This document shows, in pieces, positions 35,789 through 47,361 of a DNA stretch of 64,000 bases (position 1 is the first letter of the stretch; every line of letters starts with the position of its first letter). The stretch lies in contig CM056389.1 in NCBI GenBank assembly GCA_029718625.1, forward strand, positions 11,512,228 through 11,576,227, in the 5' to 3' direction. The position numbers were made by a program, and so were the translations under genes. Origin of the DNA: Synaphobranchus kaupii (taxonomy: Eukaryota > Chordata > Actinopteri > Anguilliformes > Synaphobranchidae). The notes beneath the pieces were generated by a model. It made no database searches. It was not told where the DNA came from and saw only the letters and a program-made list of their open reading frames with translations.

Positions 35789-36418
35789 GACAGAGCACTA
35801 CACCCACTGTCTCAGCCTGTCTCCGCCCACTACACAATTTTGAAAAATACTTTGTGGGGTGAGCAAGGGAGAGGGGTGGGGGCGGAGGAGCTGTGTTCAT
35901 CGTCATTTGCATAAATTAACGTACATTGTACAAATGATTTTGTATAACTCCGGATCACACTGTCAAACTAGACATTGCACATCAAATATGAATCAAGATT
36001 CAGCAACTGCATGGCCTATTTCTCACCTCAAATATTTTCAGAAACATAATTTAGTGGAATAAGAGAATTGAACAGGACACCACGTTGTTCCGGTTCAAAA
36101 ATGTGGAGGCGAAACGAAAGTAACGTAGCGGGTCTAACCAATCACGTGCCGGCTGTTTCCGTTGTGGGCGACAACAATTATCCATATGACGTAGAGGTAC
36201 CTCCAAAGAGGTACTCTGACATCACGATTGGGGCGGGGGCAGTGTGGGGAGCAGAAAGGAAACTTCAACCATTAGGGGCAGCACAAAGACGCTTTTCTAC
36301 CAGTTTCTTATGATATACAATATTATTTCAGAATTGTTGAAATAACGGAATGGATGAATAGGTTTCATTATAAGGTAGGCATACAAACACATTTACAGAT
36401 CTAGAGTGTAGTTACCCT
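35789..36418. mobile_element. TTAA-flanked DNA transposon family A, uninterrupted copy
   Basis: Flanked by TTAA at 35785-35788 and 36419-36422. It aligns along its length with the two halves of the 26759-30463 copy and supplies the empty site of that copy's 3-kb insertion (around 36182). 630 bp, no transposase. Confidence 0.82.
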
Positions 36419-36422
36419 TTAA

Positions 36423-37073
36423 TAGCGACTTGTTTTTTGTTTTTGTTTTTTTGGATAGGAAGCAGCTGCGGATTGCGGCGGCTGCGGCGGCAGCAGCTGC
36501 GGATTGATTGTTAAATTTGAACGCCCCGCTGGACTCTCACCCTTGGGGATGACAGCTGTCCAGATTGGCAAAGGGGAAAGAACATCTCCGTGGGGGGCTA
36601 CGCAAGAGCCCCAGGGTTGATCCTCTCTCCCATTACTGATGATAGGTCTTCTCCCAAACAGGGAAGTGCATTAAAAAAAGTACCCCAGTCCCATTTCTCA
36701 TAGCTGATGAATGGATTTCACTTTTCATACTAATTAATATACACTGTTACCGTTCGCAGGGCCCTGTATCAGTCACAATTCCGTTCCAGTTAACATTCTA
36801 ATATGGCTTCTTGGCCTTGTGAGGATACGGTTCGCTCTGGTTCTTATATTAATTCAGTGCAGGTAACAGACTACCGGGGGTTACGATTCAGAGGACAGAG
36901 CCAGACTCTGAATGCTGATTCGCTGCTCGACTGGCAAATGACAAAAAGGAGACACTTAGAAATGAAGCAATTAATGTCCTTATTTGCTCTTTAAGCCCTC
37001 CGCATGTGCATACAGATGTTATTAGATGATCTTGCTGTTAATTAGCTGAAAGTTCGCTTTGATTTAGACTTGG
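36423..37073. promoter_or_regulatory. Candidate regulatory block
   Basis: 36460-36680 starts with a CAGCTGCGGATTG direct repeat separated by CGGCGGCTGCGGCGGCAG, then runs into CpG- and TTAA-containing unique sequence. 36830-36990 is also non-repetitive. No coding frame recognised. Confidence 0.25.
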
Positions 37074-37540
37074 GGCCTGATTTACTAATTGGCCTTCAGT
37101 GTGTGCAAAACATTTTAGCACACGCAAAACTAATGGCACAACCAATGATTGGTGCAAAGCAAATACCATGACCAATCATTACACCCCCGTGCGTAGCACA
37201 AGCAGGGCGTATTGTTTTCCCTCCTGTCTGTGTGTGCGTCTGTATGTCTGTCTGTCTGTGTTTGTGTCCCTATCATCCATAACTCTAACAATTCTACTCA
37301 GATTGTGATTAATCTTTGTGGAAATGTTGACAGTTGGGCAATGACCTGAATCTTGAATTTGTTTCCCAATCGGTCAATGCCAGTGCAAGATAACATTTTT
37401 AGCCCCGTGCATATTACGTTCAGATTAGCACACGTGTGGGGTGTAACATCTCACTGAATGCCATTCTAGTTGGTCATTTTATTGGTTTTCTGTGTGCTAA
37501 AAGGTTTTGCACACGCTAATGGTCTTAGCAAATCAAGCCT
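37074..37540. mobile_element. Foldback MITE (family with GGCCTGATTTACTAA end), full copy
   Basis: The left end GGCCTGATTTACTAATTGGC and the inverted right end AGGCTTGATTTGCTAAGACC pair, and the arms continue through TGTGCAAAAC and TTTTAGCACAC. Non-coding. Confidence 0.65.
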
Positions 37541-38892
37541 TAGTACCAAAGACAGAATGTGCATAAAAAGAAAACAGCTCACTTGTGAAAACACAATGAC
37601 CCCATGAGAAGTGGCACATTACATTCTGAACATTTCGGTGTCTGTCTCCAACTGAACATTCTTTTAAAAAAACAAAAAACAAATCTCCAAGATTGTGTTA
37701 AAAAAAATTCCAAATCTTTCTGTGATTAATCGCTGAGCTGTTTGGCATAAACCTGGTGGAACAGCGGTAGCTGATTCTCTCACTCTATAGCTTTGTAATT
37801 TCACCCTGAGGCCATGACTCTCCTGCTTTGCACAGTGCATAAACTCTGCTTTAAATTGTTTCATTCAATTCACTTTAAACCCCCTGAATGAATAATGAAC
37901 CGTGAAGAAATTGCCATGTGTTCAAAAACAAAACAAGTACGTCTGTAATTTGTACTCATTTCATATGAACAGTATACTGTATACACCCATTGTATTTTTT
38001 TTCTGTACAGCAAAAGGTTCAATGAATTTTACCTCTAATAGAGTATGTATGTCTCTGTGGGACTCGGACAAGCTTTGTAGAGTCGGTTTAGCATTTAGAT
38101 GATTTAACTGTGTGTGTTCTCAGAAAGCACACATACTATTACACGTATATTAGTTGTGTGTAAATTATTATTATTTTTTTGCTTCATTTGATTGAGAGTA
38201 ATTGTCTTACTTTAAAAATAACCATTCCAGGCAAGATCTTTTCTTTAAACAGTCATTTTTATTTTCTGATTTCAGTATCAAGCAAACCAAGTGCTAGAAC
38301 GTGCATATTGTTTGCAAGTCTAAGAAGAATGAAAACAATCGATTTTACATCGTTACGATAATCATTCACCAACTTTTCTAAATTCCTTTCACCTTAAGAA
38401 GTGCCAGCAATGGAACACATACAGAGCAATAGCTGTGGTCTGAACAGTGAGTAATTAAAACGTGTGAACTGGAAAAAGTAATCCTCATTCCTCCTTAAAA
38501 TAATAAGCTATTAAGATAAGAGAATTCATGAAAAAGAATGAAAACGTTTTTGTGGACATTTACAGTGACGGTCGTTTGAGTGAAAGAATATGGAAAATTA
38601 TATAAAAACACCTGTTTGATGGCTGCTTCAGAACCTACTGACCAGATGAAGCAAGGTTTGTTTTGGGAGGACTAATAGCATGTGAGCACTGAGCCTGCCC
38701 CACGCATGTGAAATGTCCAACGGCCCAAACGCCGAACGCTGTCCAAACATGGCTGAAATGTGCTCTTTTCCGTTGCTGTTTACCGTCCAATGTACAGGAG
38801 GGAGTTCCATCGCGTGGGCGTAGGAAGCCTCCGCACGGAGAATGGGGCGATAGAACAAGAACGGGAAACGTGAATATTAAAAATAATAATAT
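37541..38892. other. Unique intergenic stretch
   Basis: AT-rich, no supported gene; 38690-38870 is a GC-balanced patch. Confidence 0.4.
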
Positions 38893-39169
38893 TGTAGCGA
38901 CAAGCTACAAGCTTGGTAAGGGACAAGCCAGGCGGATCTTGAACAAGAATCGTCTTTTTTATTGGCGTACTTGAGCAGTTGCAGCACAACGAAACATGGG
39001 GCACTGCACACTGAGGCTAGGCGAACAGCCATTTTTATAGCCTTCCCAGACTCTTGTATGCAAATATATTGGCGCCCCTTTTTCCACCAATGAGGCGCCT
39101 GGCTAACCAGCCAATCACAGCACATCAGTTACATGTCCCTTAGCGGTAGCTAACCAGCTCACCACTACA
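38893..39169 (-). mobile_element. Solo LTR, retrovirus-like promoter layout
   Basis: Read on the minus strand it starts TGTAGTGGTGAG and ends GTCGCTACA. In order it carries two inverted CCAAT boxes (39111-39115, 39087-39091), a TATAAAAA box (39029-39042) and an AATAAA signal (about 38957-38964). The 277-bp length suits a compact LTR. No internal region, and the flanking target duplication is not clear. Confidence 0.65.
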
Positions 39170-39582
39170 TACATTGTTGTATGTCATAACATATTTTAGA
39201 CGGTTAAATAAGAATAATACAACATGGGGAAAAACATTATTTGTTCAGTCTTCTTTGGAATTTGTATCTTTTTGAGTTTAAGTTCAGGCATCTATGGTAG
39301 AGAGTTTATAATAGTATCAATAAAAGGCCCAGCCTATTTTTCAAACTGATATGATATTTTCTGTTACTTAAGCCTAGTGAAACGTAAACAAGCACTTGCT
39401 GCTTCAGGATGCAATGTCTTGTATAGAAAGTCCAATTTTCTGCACCATCAGAATCTCCTCTTGCTCCACTTACTAACAGTCAAAACAGTTACAAAACACG
39501 TTTTATATCAAAGGCCCCCAGAACAGCACTATATGACCTGTAACAGTTAACAATCCTTTAATGTAATCGCTCAAAGCTCTTA
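39170..39582. other. Unique intergenic stretch
   Basis: Nothing recognised. Confidence 0.4.
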
Positions 39583-39729
39583 GGGCCTGGTTTACTAAGA
39601 CCTTTAGCATGTGAAAAACATTGTATTGTATGTATAACTAATAATACAACCAATGATTGGTGCAAAACAAATACCATGACTCATCATTAGTCATGTTATT
39701 GGTTTTTAAATGTCTTAGTAAATCTAGTA
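39583..39729. mobile_element. Foldback MITE, short copy of the 37074 family
   Basis: GGGCCTGGTTTACTAAGACC at the left; inverted right end CTAGATTTACTAAGAC. Shares the internal ACCAATGATTGGTGCAAA and CAAATACCATGAC with the copy at 37074-37540, so it is an internal deletion derivative. Confidence 0.65.
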
Positions 39730-40322
39730 GACCGTAATCTCTGGATTATTTTAGTTATCCCCTAAAATGCTTATAGTCACGATGGAGCTAAAATTCAGAT
39801 GTGTGCATATTGACCTACCTATGCGGGACCCTCTGTGGGCCAGTTAAAGAACTGCACCTCTTCCCCCCACCCTCATCACTTTCACTTTTATACAGACTAG
39901 CAATTTTCCTATAACATTTGGCTACGTTCATATCTTTTCAATACAAGCACATTTTTCTGAACTGACTTTTACTCAACTGCAATTCTTCAGGGTATGACTG
40001 TGTGAGGTACTTAGCTCAGTGAAAACAAACAAGAATATTAGCAAGCGCTTTCAAACCTCAGAGGTATGGGCCCAGAGGCCAAGGTTGGAAGTAAGCGCAG
40101 CTTCAAATGTCCGTTTGAGGAACAAGGAGCCCCATATCTGCACACACCCTCCCCTGATTGGCTCATGTCTCTCTGCATTTGTGGAGTTAGTTGGAAACCG
40201 AGAAATGAGGTTGTGGATGTGTGAGGTACTTTGTGTTGCCAAGTATGAACCAGCATACCTCAGCGTAGGTCTAAATATTTGCATACAAATACATCCCATA
40301 TATATTTTACATGTTCAAAAAT
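39730..40322. other. Unique intergenic stretch
   Basis: 40019-40310 is GC-balanced and non-repetitive. No gene recognised. Confidence 0.35.
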
Positions 40323-40495
40323 GGGGCGGCAGTGTGATATAATAGGTAGGGAAAGGGAACTGGGCTACCCCAGTTGCAGGTTGGATTCACGTGGAGGACA
40401 AGGTACGTAACCTAAATTGCTTCAGGATACAGTGCACGTACCTTAAAATTCAAGAGGTGTGTAAGTCGCTCTGCATGAGAGCATCTGCCTGTAAT
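40323..40495 (+). mobile_element. tRNA-derived SINE with L2 tail, diverged copy
   Basis: Begins GGGGCGGCAGTGTGATATAA and has a degenerate B box (GGTTGGATTCA). It ends with the L2-like tail TAAGTCGCTCTGCATGAGAG then CATCTGCCTG. Same family as 43526-43742. Confidence 0.7.
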
Positions 40496-41210
40496 AATAA
40501 TAATAACTTTATTTATATAGCACCTTTAATAACACAGTTTACAAAGTGCTTTGACAGACAAAATAAAAGCAGAATGCTCAGATCATGAATTTAAAAGGCA
40601 ATGAAACATTAATAAACAGGGATTCAATTCATAGGACAGAGGCGAAAAAGAGAAAACATTCGAGTAAATGGTGGTAAAATCGTAGGATGAAAACCAAAAT
40701 AAAATAAAATAATAGAATAAAAATAAGATAAAATTAAGATAGAGTTCAGATAAAAGATAAAAGACAATAGGAAAACGATAAAAAGACGACATCACATAAA
40801 AGCGAGTCTATAAAAATGGGTTTTAAGAAGTGATTTAAAAGAAGTCACTGATTCTGCTAGCCTTATCTCCTCAGGGTGGTTGTTCCAAAGCCGAGGGGCC
40901 CTGATGGAAAAGGCACGGTCACCTTTAGTTTTAAGTCTAGACTTTGGAACAGCCAGGAGGGCCCCGTCTAAGGATCAAAGACTGCGCACTGGCTCATATG
41001 GGGTCAGCATATCTGTTATGTTGCTTGGAGCCAGACCCAAACGTGCTTTAAAAGTGATCGGTAAAATCTGAAAGCCGATTCTAAACCGAACAGGGAGCCA
41101 ATGGAGAGAAGCCAGGATTGGAGTGATGTGGTGTCTGTTAGAACCAGTAAGAAGCCTAGCTGCTGCGTAGTTGGAGGCGAGAGAGTGACTTTTGGTTCCA
41201 GTAATGTAAT
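40496..41210 (-). mobile_element. LINE 3' region, minus orientation
   Basis: Starts with (TAA)n then CTTTATTTATATAGCACCTT, the inverted form of a common fish LINE tail. Further in are TGGTTGTTCCAAAGCCGAGG and GGAGCCAATGGAGAGAAGCC, typical of the same repeat. No intact coding frame; clade not named. Confidence 0.65.
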
Positions 41211-41225
41211 GGAAAAATTATTAAT

Positions 41226-41640
41226 TCTACATTCAAGAAAGATCCACACTGAACACTGTTGAGCATGGATAAGCAATGTCTATCTGCGTACAACACCGCT
41301 GCAATGATGAAGGCATTATGTCAAAACGTTTGGATCTTTAGGCCTTTTATTTGCCTCATCTCCATTTAAAACATTGAATATAGCTCTTTGCCACAGTTAC
41401 ATAGTTACTGAATTCTTAGTTTTACACACCAAAAGTGCTGAAACGAGTGCAATCCATTTCTACTTTTTTGGATTTGCCACCATGAGTTAAGTACTTGTTA
41501 ACAGCCTACCTGAAAACAGAGGCTTTGATTGGTACCTCCTCTTGAATTAGCTTGCACACCAATATGCTGAAATGTTTGAACCTTTTAGCCTCGACGTATG
41601 AACTAGAAACGTTGAGTGTAGATATAAAGTCTGATATAAA
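41226..41640. repeat. Two diverged copies of a GAAACGTTTG repeat
   Basis: 41300-41345 (GATGAAGGCATTATGTCAAA then ACGTTTGGAT) and 41563-41625 (AATATGCTGAAATGTTTGAA, TTTTAGCCTC) resemble each other and a third copy at 44150-44235. The family is not named. Confidence 0.5.
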
Positions 41641-42032
41641 ATAAAAGAGATATCAGTCATGGTCCTTCCCTGTCTCTCTTAGAGGTGGTGACAGGAAGGA
41701 GGTTTCAAAAACACTGGAATCTATCTCCAAGCTTTCACTGCAGGTTTATGGGACAGAAGATGCGCCCAAGCAAAATCGATGTCACGACATCAACTCCGAC
41801 ACGCAGAGTCAGCCTGTCACATGTATTGCACCCTTCCATGTCATGTGATGACACCCTATAATAAATGTTTTTCGTTTCCACCTAAAAGTTTTCCCGAAAA
41901 AGTATTTGGAGTTGAGAGTCGGTCAACGATCTTGCTGAGAATATACTGCCGATCGATCATTTAATTATCTGAAAGCGTCTTTCGTTCTGGTGTTGTTCTT
42001 AGCCAGTTTTGTAGGTTTGGAACTTTATGTTA
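41641..42032. other. Unique intergenic stretch
   Basis: Nothing recognised. Confidence 0.4.
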
Positions 42033-42085
42033 TGTTACATTGCAATCACTTATCTGATGCTCTTATCCAGAGCAATTTACAGCAG
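42033..42085 (-). mobile_element. L2-clade tail fragment
   Basis: Inverted L2 tail: GTTACATTGCAATCACTTAT and CTGATGCTCTTATCCAGAGC. A second scrap (TTACATTACAATTATTTGGC) is at 42470-42500. Confidence 0.65.
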
Positions 42086-42505
42086 TATGGAGTATTTCAA
42101 GATAGAATTACGTGTAAAAGCTGGATTATAGCCTATATGTAATTGTCTAATCAGCAAATATTTCTGTGAATACAGATTTACAGTCTCGCCTACAACCTTT
42201 TAATTTCCGTACATGCAAATTGAGTTATTTCATTTACAACTCAATAGTTTTTTTTTTGTTTTTTTTAAATTAGAATTTTATGTTTCTAACTCGCTGTAGG
42301 TTTGCAAATGATAATCTACAATTACAAAATGTTTTGCAGAAGTCGGCTCCCGATTCGCAACTCAAAAGTGGTTAAAGCAGATGTGCGGACCTATTCAATT
42401 CAGTCTACATTCAGAAAAGACCTGGCACCCTCTGTATGCTGATGACTGTCTTGATTTAAGTGCTTGTATTACATTACAATTATTTGGCAGACGCTTTTTA
42501 TCGCT

Positions 42506-43525
42506 TGGAATCTATGGAAAAATAAGTCAGGAGAAGAAACCCTTAAAGTGATCATCCATATCTACTGCATATCTGGCAGCAGAGTGATGGTTTGAGGCTC
42601 GTTTGATACCTCAGACCCTTTATGACTTAGCCATTTAGCCAACCATGTGATCCATACTGTTCCAGCATAATTGACAGTTTAATCTAGAACCCCCGCCCCC
42701 CCCCCCCCAATTCCCATAGAGATCCATTTGTAAGGGGGAGTGTAACGCGAACGACAAGGATTTCTAAAAGCTTATCTAGAGAGATACGCCACAAAATGCG
42801 GCAGTAGCCGTACCAGGACTGGGATAACACAGGATCGGGAGCAAAATTTCCCTAGCACAAGGCAAAACAAAGCAACCTCCAAAAACTGAGGCGATCTCGA
42901 TAAACAGCAAGAATAACTAACAAAAGAACCTCACGCACTAATTAGGCGTAACAAGAGGTAGTGAAACAAAACAAAAGAAACGCCCTGTAAAAACGGGCGA
43001 GAGAATGAAAATTTAACTAGAACCTGTTACCTACAGCTCTAGGTGAAAACAAGCTGAACAAAAAGGTAACTGGCAGAAGAGTACAAAGGATAAAGAGAGA
43101 AAGGAAAGAAAGGAAAGACTAAAATAAATCTTTCTCCTAACTCTAAACCGGACTTGCTGCGTTTCCTATTCGTACGAACCAGAAATGCAGCGACCGAATC
43201 TTATACCTTTACCGACTTCGTTGTCAACATAGCAAAGACAATATCGAAGTGCGGAAATGCAGAAGTCCTGAGGTATTTATAGCCGACAAGAAACGCAAAA
43301 CAGGTGCAGAGAATAATTGTCGGGCAAGATACGAATACCGAACGGAGGCGGAAAAAAATCCAATAGAGCGTCCCGATGACGCCAAAAAGAAAGACGACTG
43401 CAGAAACAGCAGGGGCTGCAAATACCCATGACACATTTCAAATGCAGAGACGTTATAGTATCGCTTGTAAGAGTACCAGAAAATAAGATATCAAGAGTCT
43501 TTTGATGTCGTTGGATCACAGACAT
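42506..43525 (+). mobile_element. Repeat family B, copy 2, split by a solo LTR
   Basis: 42506-42728 and 43434-43525 join to give the same order of blocks as copy 1 (30790-31110). The middle is an LTR insertion. The right side is interrupted again by a SINE, after which ACAAAGGATATGTGACCAAA (43751-) continues the copy-1 order. Confidence 0.75.
42729..43433 (-). mobile_element. Solo LTR inserted in repeat family B
   Basis: Bounded by TG...CA (TGTAAGGGGGAG at left, CCCATGACA at right) and flanked by CATT direct repeats (42725-42728, 43434-43437). Copy 1 of family B supplies the empty site. A TATAAATA box on the minus strand (43273-43282) suggests minus orientation. 705 bp, with no internal retroelement genes. 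Short ORFs within (for example 43201-43434) are not supported. Confidence 0.75.
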
Positions 43526-43742
43526 TACATTACATTATAGGCATTTAGCAGACGCTCTTATCCAGAGCGACTTACACAACTTCTTATTACATTTATCCAT
43601 TTATACAGCTGGATATATACTGAAGCAATTCAGGTTAAGTACCTTGCTCAAGGGTACAACGGCAGTGTTCTACCTGGGAATCGAACCTGCAACCTTTCGG
43701 TTACAAGTCCAGTTCCTTAACCATTATACTATACTGCCGCCC
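43526..43742 (-). mobile_element. tRNA-derived SINE with L2 tail, well-preserved copy
   Basis: On the minus strand it begins GGGCGGCAGTATAGTATAAT, has a tRNA-like A box (TAGTATAATGG) and B box (GGTTCGATTCC), a body with GTACCCTTGAGCAAGGTAC, and the L2 stem-loop tail TCGCTCTGGATAAGAGCGTC ending AATGTAATGTA. The flanking direct repeat is AGACAT (43520-43525 and 43745-43750). It relies on an L2 LINE for retrotransposition. Confidence 0.88.
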
Positions 43743-43750
43743 AAAGACAT

Positions 43751-43985
43751 ACAAAGGATATGTGACCAAATATTAAAAATTATTGCTTTATTCCACATTA
43801 TGTTAAACTGTCATGGGGGGGGGGGGGGGGGGGTCTATGTACAAAAGGTTCTATCATTTCTAAACGGTTCATCCGATATCGATTAAAATACCCTCAAATT
43901 AAAGCTGACACTCTGCACTTCGATCTTGTTGTCATTATATCCTTTCAAACTCAAAGCGCTAGAGTACAGAACCAAAATAACAATG
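43751..43985 (+). mobile_element. Tc1/mariner-like 3' tail with poly(G) expansion
   Basis: TTTCTAAACGGTTCATCCGA, AAAATACCCTCAAATTAAAG and CTGACACTCTGCACTTCGAT match the recalled fish Tc1 3' region. A G19 run (43815-43833) has expanded within it. Confidence 0.7.
43815..43833. repeat. Poly(G) run, 19 bases
   Basis: Uninterrupted G tract, an unstable sequence able to form G-quadruplex. Confidence 0.95.
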
Positions 43986-44038
43986 AGATAATCAATGTTA
44001 TTCACCACCTGTCAGTGGTTTTAATGTTGTGGCTGATC
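43986..44038. repeat. Fish repeat end fragment
   Basis: CACCACCTGTCAGTGGTTTT followed by AATGTTGTGGCTGATCGGTA is a sequence seen at the end of many fish repeats. Family not named. Confidence 0.5.

Positions 44039-44069
<31 letters not shown>
44039..44069. repeat. (TA)n microsatellite
   Basis: Perfect TA run following the repeat end. Confidence 0.95.
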
Positions 44070-44071
<2 letters not shown>

Positions 44072-44149
44072 TACCTGGTTTTCCTCTAATTGGCTTTTAC
44101 ACCTTTATTGATGCTGTAGACTTAGGTATATAAGACTGTGATCAGCATA

Positions 44150-44235
44150 CAGCACCTTCGCTGTTGAAGGCGCTATGCTGAAACGTTTGAGTCTATTAGC
44201 CTCATGTTAACCAAAAATGTCAAGTGTGGATCCTT
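44150..44235. repeat. Third copy of the GAAACGTTTG repeat
   Basis: TTGAAGGCGCTATGCTGAAA, CGTTTGAGTCTATTAGCCTC and GTGTGGATCCTTACTGAAT parallel 41226-41640. Confidence 0.5.
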
Positions 44236-44578
44236 ACTGAATGCAGTTCAGCAATTTCCATTACTTACTCGGTTAATCTGTCTCGTTAGACATGCAGGTA
44301 TTAACATTTGTATCGCTTCCTTAAAGGGTGATACGTCTCACCTTTTTTTTTTGCCAGCTTAGGTCTTATGAAAAGCTTGTGTACCCCACTCCAGGTAAGA
44401 CAATAGGCGAAATAAAAACAACAGAATGCATTTCCTGGAACCGCTTTATCCTGTTGATTCTCATTCAGAACTAATGTACGGAGGATTTCGATAATGTATT
44501 ACTATTCATTTAGCTATTTTTTAGAAAGGGGAAGAAAAAAAATAAAACGAGGGGATGTTTGTCTAACTTACCCTAATG

Positions 44579-44784
44579 CAGGGGTAGGGAACCCTGGTCC
44601 TGGAGAGACGCGGGGTCTGCTGGTTTTTGTTTCCACCTTGAACACAGCAACTACTGAAACCAAAGAAACCAGGTGAGGTGAGTTAACTGCGTAATCAACT
44701 GCTTTAATTGATCAATTAAGTGGGGAGTAACAACTAAAACCAGCAGACCCTGCGGCTCTCCAGGACCAGGGTTCCCTACCCCTG
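44579..44784. mobile_element. hAT-type MITE with target duplication
   Basis: Ends CAGGGGTAGGGAACCCTGGT on both strands (right end inverted, same sequence). Flanked by CCCTAATG at the left and CCCTTAATG at the right, an 8-bp duplication with one inserted T. Non-coding. Relatives at 46092-46282 and 62049-62233. Confidence 0.82.
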
Positions 44785-46091
44785 CCCTTAATGTGACAGA
44801 GAGAGCTTTTCCTTTAATATTTATTTTTGTCATAGTTAAAATGGGTTTCAAAGCGACATAAACTACATTGCGAGAGGGTATTATGAATATGTTTTACCTG
44901 CTTTATGAAAGGTTGTTTAGCACTATTGTACTGCAGCATTAGCAGCTAAGTGCAGGGTGGAAACACAAGGAGCTGCATAGCAACCTGGTTAGCAACACAG
45001 ATGCATGGGAGACCACTGTTCAGGGGGGAGATGGAAATCATTATTTGTAAATATAGGAATTAAGTACTATTTAAAAAAAAATATTTTATTGATTCTGTGT
45101 GTGATTACATAACAGTGAATGCACTGAACATTTCCTCTCAGTCTCTGTTTCATCAGCGCTTCTGTGATCCACTCAGAGGTGTTAGCTGTAGCTCGGGAAG
45201 GAAGTTCTGGTTTGTTTGCTTCTCTCAAGGCAAACATTGTGTTATTATATTTCACTTCTTGCCTTGCACCTGTTATCGGGGCCCACACTGTGGAAAATAC
45301 ATTCGCTGGATATCCTCAACACTCAATGCCTGCATGACCTGTCTTGTGGATTGTGCACATTCAATTATAGAAACTGAAGAAAATTCATAATATGTCACGA
45401 GTTCATGACTGGAGTTGTTTTGTTTTTAGAAATTATTTATTGATTAATTTTACCCATATTTTTGCTCTATTTGTGAGTGCTGGTTGCTGTACGCTCCTTT
45501 GTCAGTTGGGGAGAGTACAGACGACCGCTCTCCTTTGAATCACATGAAGCTGCTGCGTCTCTTCACCCCGCTCTGAGGTACAGAGTGTTTAAAACAGGGA
45601 GCAGACACATATGTGGACGTACAGTCCGCTGGGCTTTCATAGCCGAGCATACCAACCCCCCTTTGTAGACTGCACTTCCCATCATTTTTGGTGCAAATTG
45701 AAAACAAAAATGGCGTCCATTGAAGAAGATTAGGGTACGCTTGGAATCGAAACGAAAGGCCCGTGCAGACACAAAAAAACAACTGCTGATGTCTGTCCCT
45801 GTGCATACTTTTTTTTTGGCGACTGTGAATTGGCCTTTAATCTCACACCAGGACATGACTGTGTGGCTTATGCACTCAAACTGTCAAACTGGAGGTGTCT
45901 AACTGACCAGAGGGGTTCATTGGTGTGCGGTGTGGTATAGATGTCCCACTGACAAAAAGTTTTTTTTTTTATTTTTATTTTTTTTAAAATAAGGCCCCCA
46001 AATAGTAACTGGTTGAGAACGCCATGTTTGCTGTGATGGACACAGAATTTGAAGACCCTTCAGTTCCCTTTGGCAGAGCTTTCTTCATAGG
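44785..46091. other. Unique intergenic stretch
   Basis: 45460-45750 is GC-balanced and holds overlapping short frames on both strands without a recognisable domain. Poly(T) at 45960-45986. No gene is supported. Confidence 0.4.
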
Positions 46092-46282
46092 CGAGGGTTC
46101 CACAACCCAGGTCCCGGAGAGTGGAAAGTTACCCTGCTTAAAATCCGCAAACACTTCAGACCCACGAACACATGTGAGGTAACTGTGTAATAATCAGCTC
46201 CTATGATCAATCAATTAAGCGCTGAATCACAACGAAAGACGCAGACCCTGTGGCTCTCCAGGATCAGGGTTGGGGACCCCTG
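46092..46282. mobile_element. hAT-type MITE, diverged copy
   Basis: Shares AACTGTGTAATAATCAGCTC, CAATTAAG and GCTCTCCAGGATCAGGGTT with 44579-44784. The right terminus is ACCCCTG; the left terminus is mutated. Confidence 0.7.
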
Positions 46283-47361
46283 CTGTTAAACACAAAAAAA
46301 AAAGATCAAATTCACGTCTCTTGAATTCCTCCAACCACACATTAAATTCAGCAGCTAACAAGATGCAATACAGGCGACGTGGCGTGCTGGAGCTCTTGCT
46401 CGTACTGCTGGGTTGGCTTAGGCCTTCCGGTGGTGATGAGGCCTACACGAGTGTGATGGGCCTGGTGGAATGACAATGGGGGGGGGATTGGAAGGTCTTG
46501 ATCGCATATTACGCTCTGTTGTTTTCATATAATCACACATATACTGTAATACGAAGTCATGCACATGCTTGTAGGGCCACACATATCACGCATATTAATG
46601 TTGACGAATCAATGTGTGGCAAATCAGCCATCTGGCCACCCAAGTCTTTTACACTTAATTTTAAAAAATCATTAGTGAAACAATTATACACACATTTAAT
46701 TAGCGTGGCATCCCATGATGGGTATATCATAGATTTATCATGTGATCAAACAGCTTGTACAAATTTGATCTCTTTGCACATTCATTGCATCAAAGAGAGG
46801 TGAATGCATATGCGTCTACAGATTCACAATGCGACAAATGCCAAACGGTTATAGTCGCTCCTCCGCGATCCCCACCATTCAGGTCCCGTGAGACAAAAGA
46901 TCCGCCGCGGAGAAAATCGCTGCAGGAAATTCAGGGATGCCCGAATCAAATTAGCATGCAGGCCACACCAGCGACTGCATTTATCGCGCTGTTGTTGAGA
47001 GGGCCGCTTGTGATCAACAGTTAGGAGTCCGCGTGGATCTGATTACTGGTCTCGGGGGTTGTGGGTAATTGAACGTTCAGGTGTTTTGCACGGCCTCCAT
47101 GTCACATAACGTTGCTTAGGATATCACATCTGCTGCCATATGCGGAGGGGAGCCAACGCTGTGGGTGACACTTTTGTTCAGCGTGAAAGCTTTTTTAGAA
47201 CGTAATGAATTTACTTGTCCATGCGTGAGCGTGTGTGCAAGCGCATGTGCGTGTTTCATTAGGTCCAATGAGCAACGCTTGTGCTGTGTGTACTGGTGTA
47301 AAAACCAGGAATGTGAAGTGGGAAATCCAGGCTCTTGGGCATAGAGGTCTGCATCGACCTA
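46283..47361. other. Intergenic stretch with candidate regulatory DNA
   Basis: 46830-47190 is a long non-repetitive CpG-containing block; the rest is unremarkable. No gene is supported. Confidence 0.35.

Noticed and set aside
43526..43742. Functional tRNA gene
   Set aside because: A and B boxes are present, but the body and L2 tail show it is a tRNA-derived SINE with target duplication.
45477..45902. Overlapping 60-97-codon frames on both strands as a gene
   Set aside because: Mutually overlapping, no domain, no codon periodicity apparent by eye.
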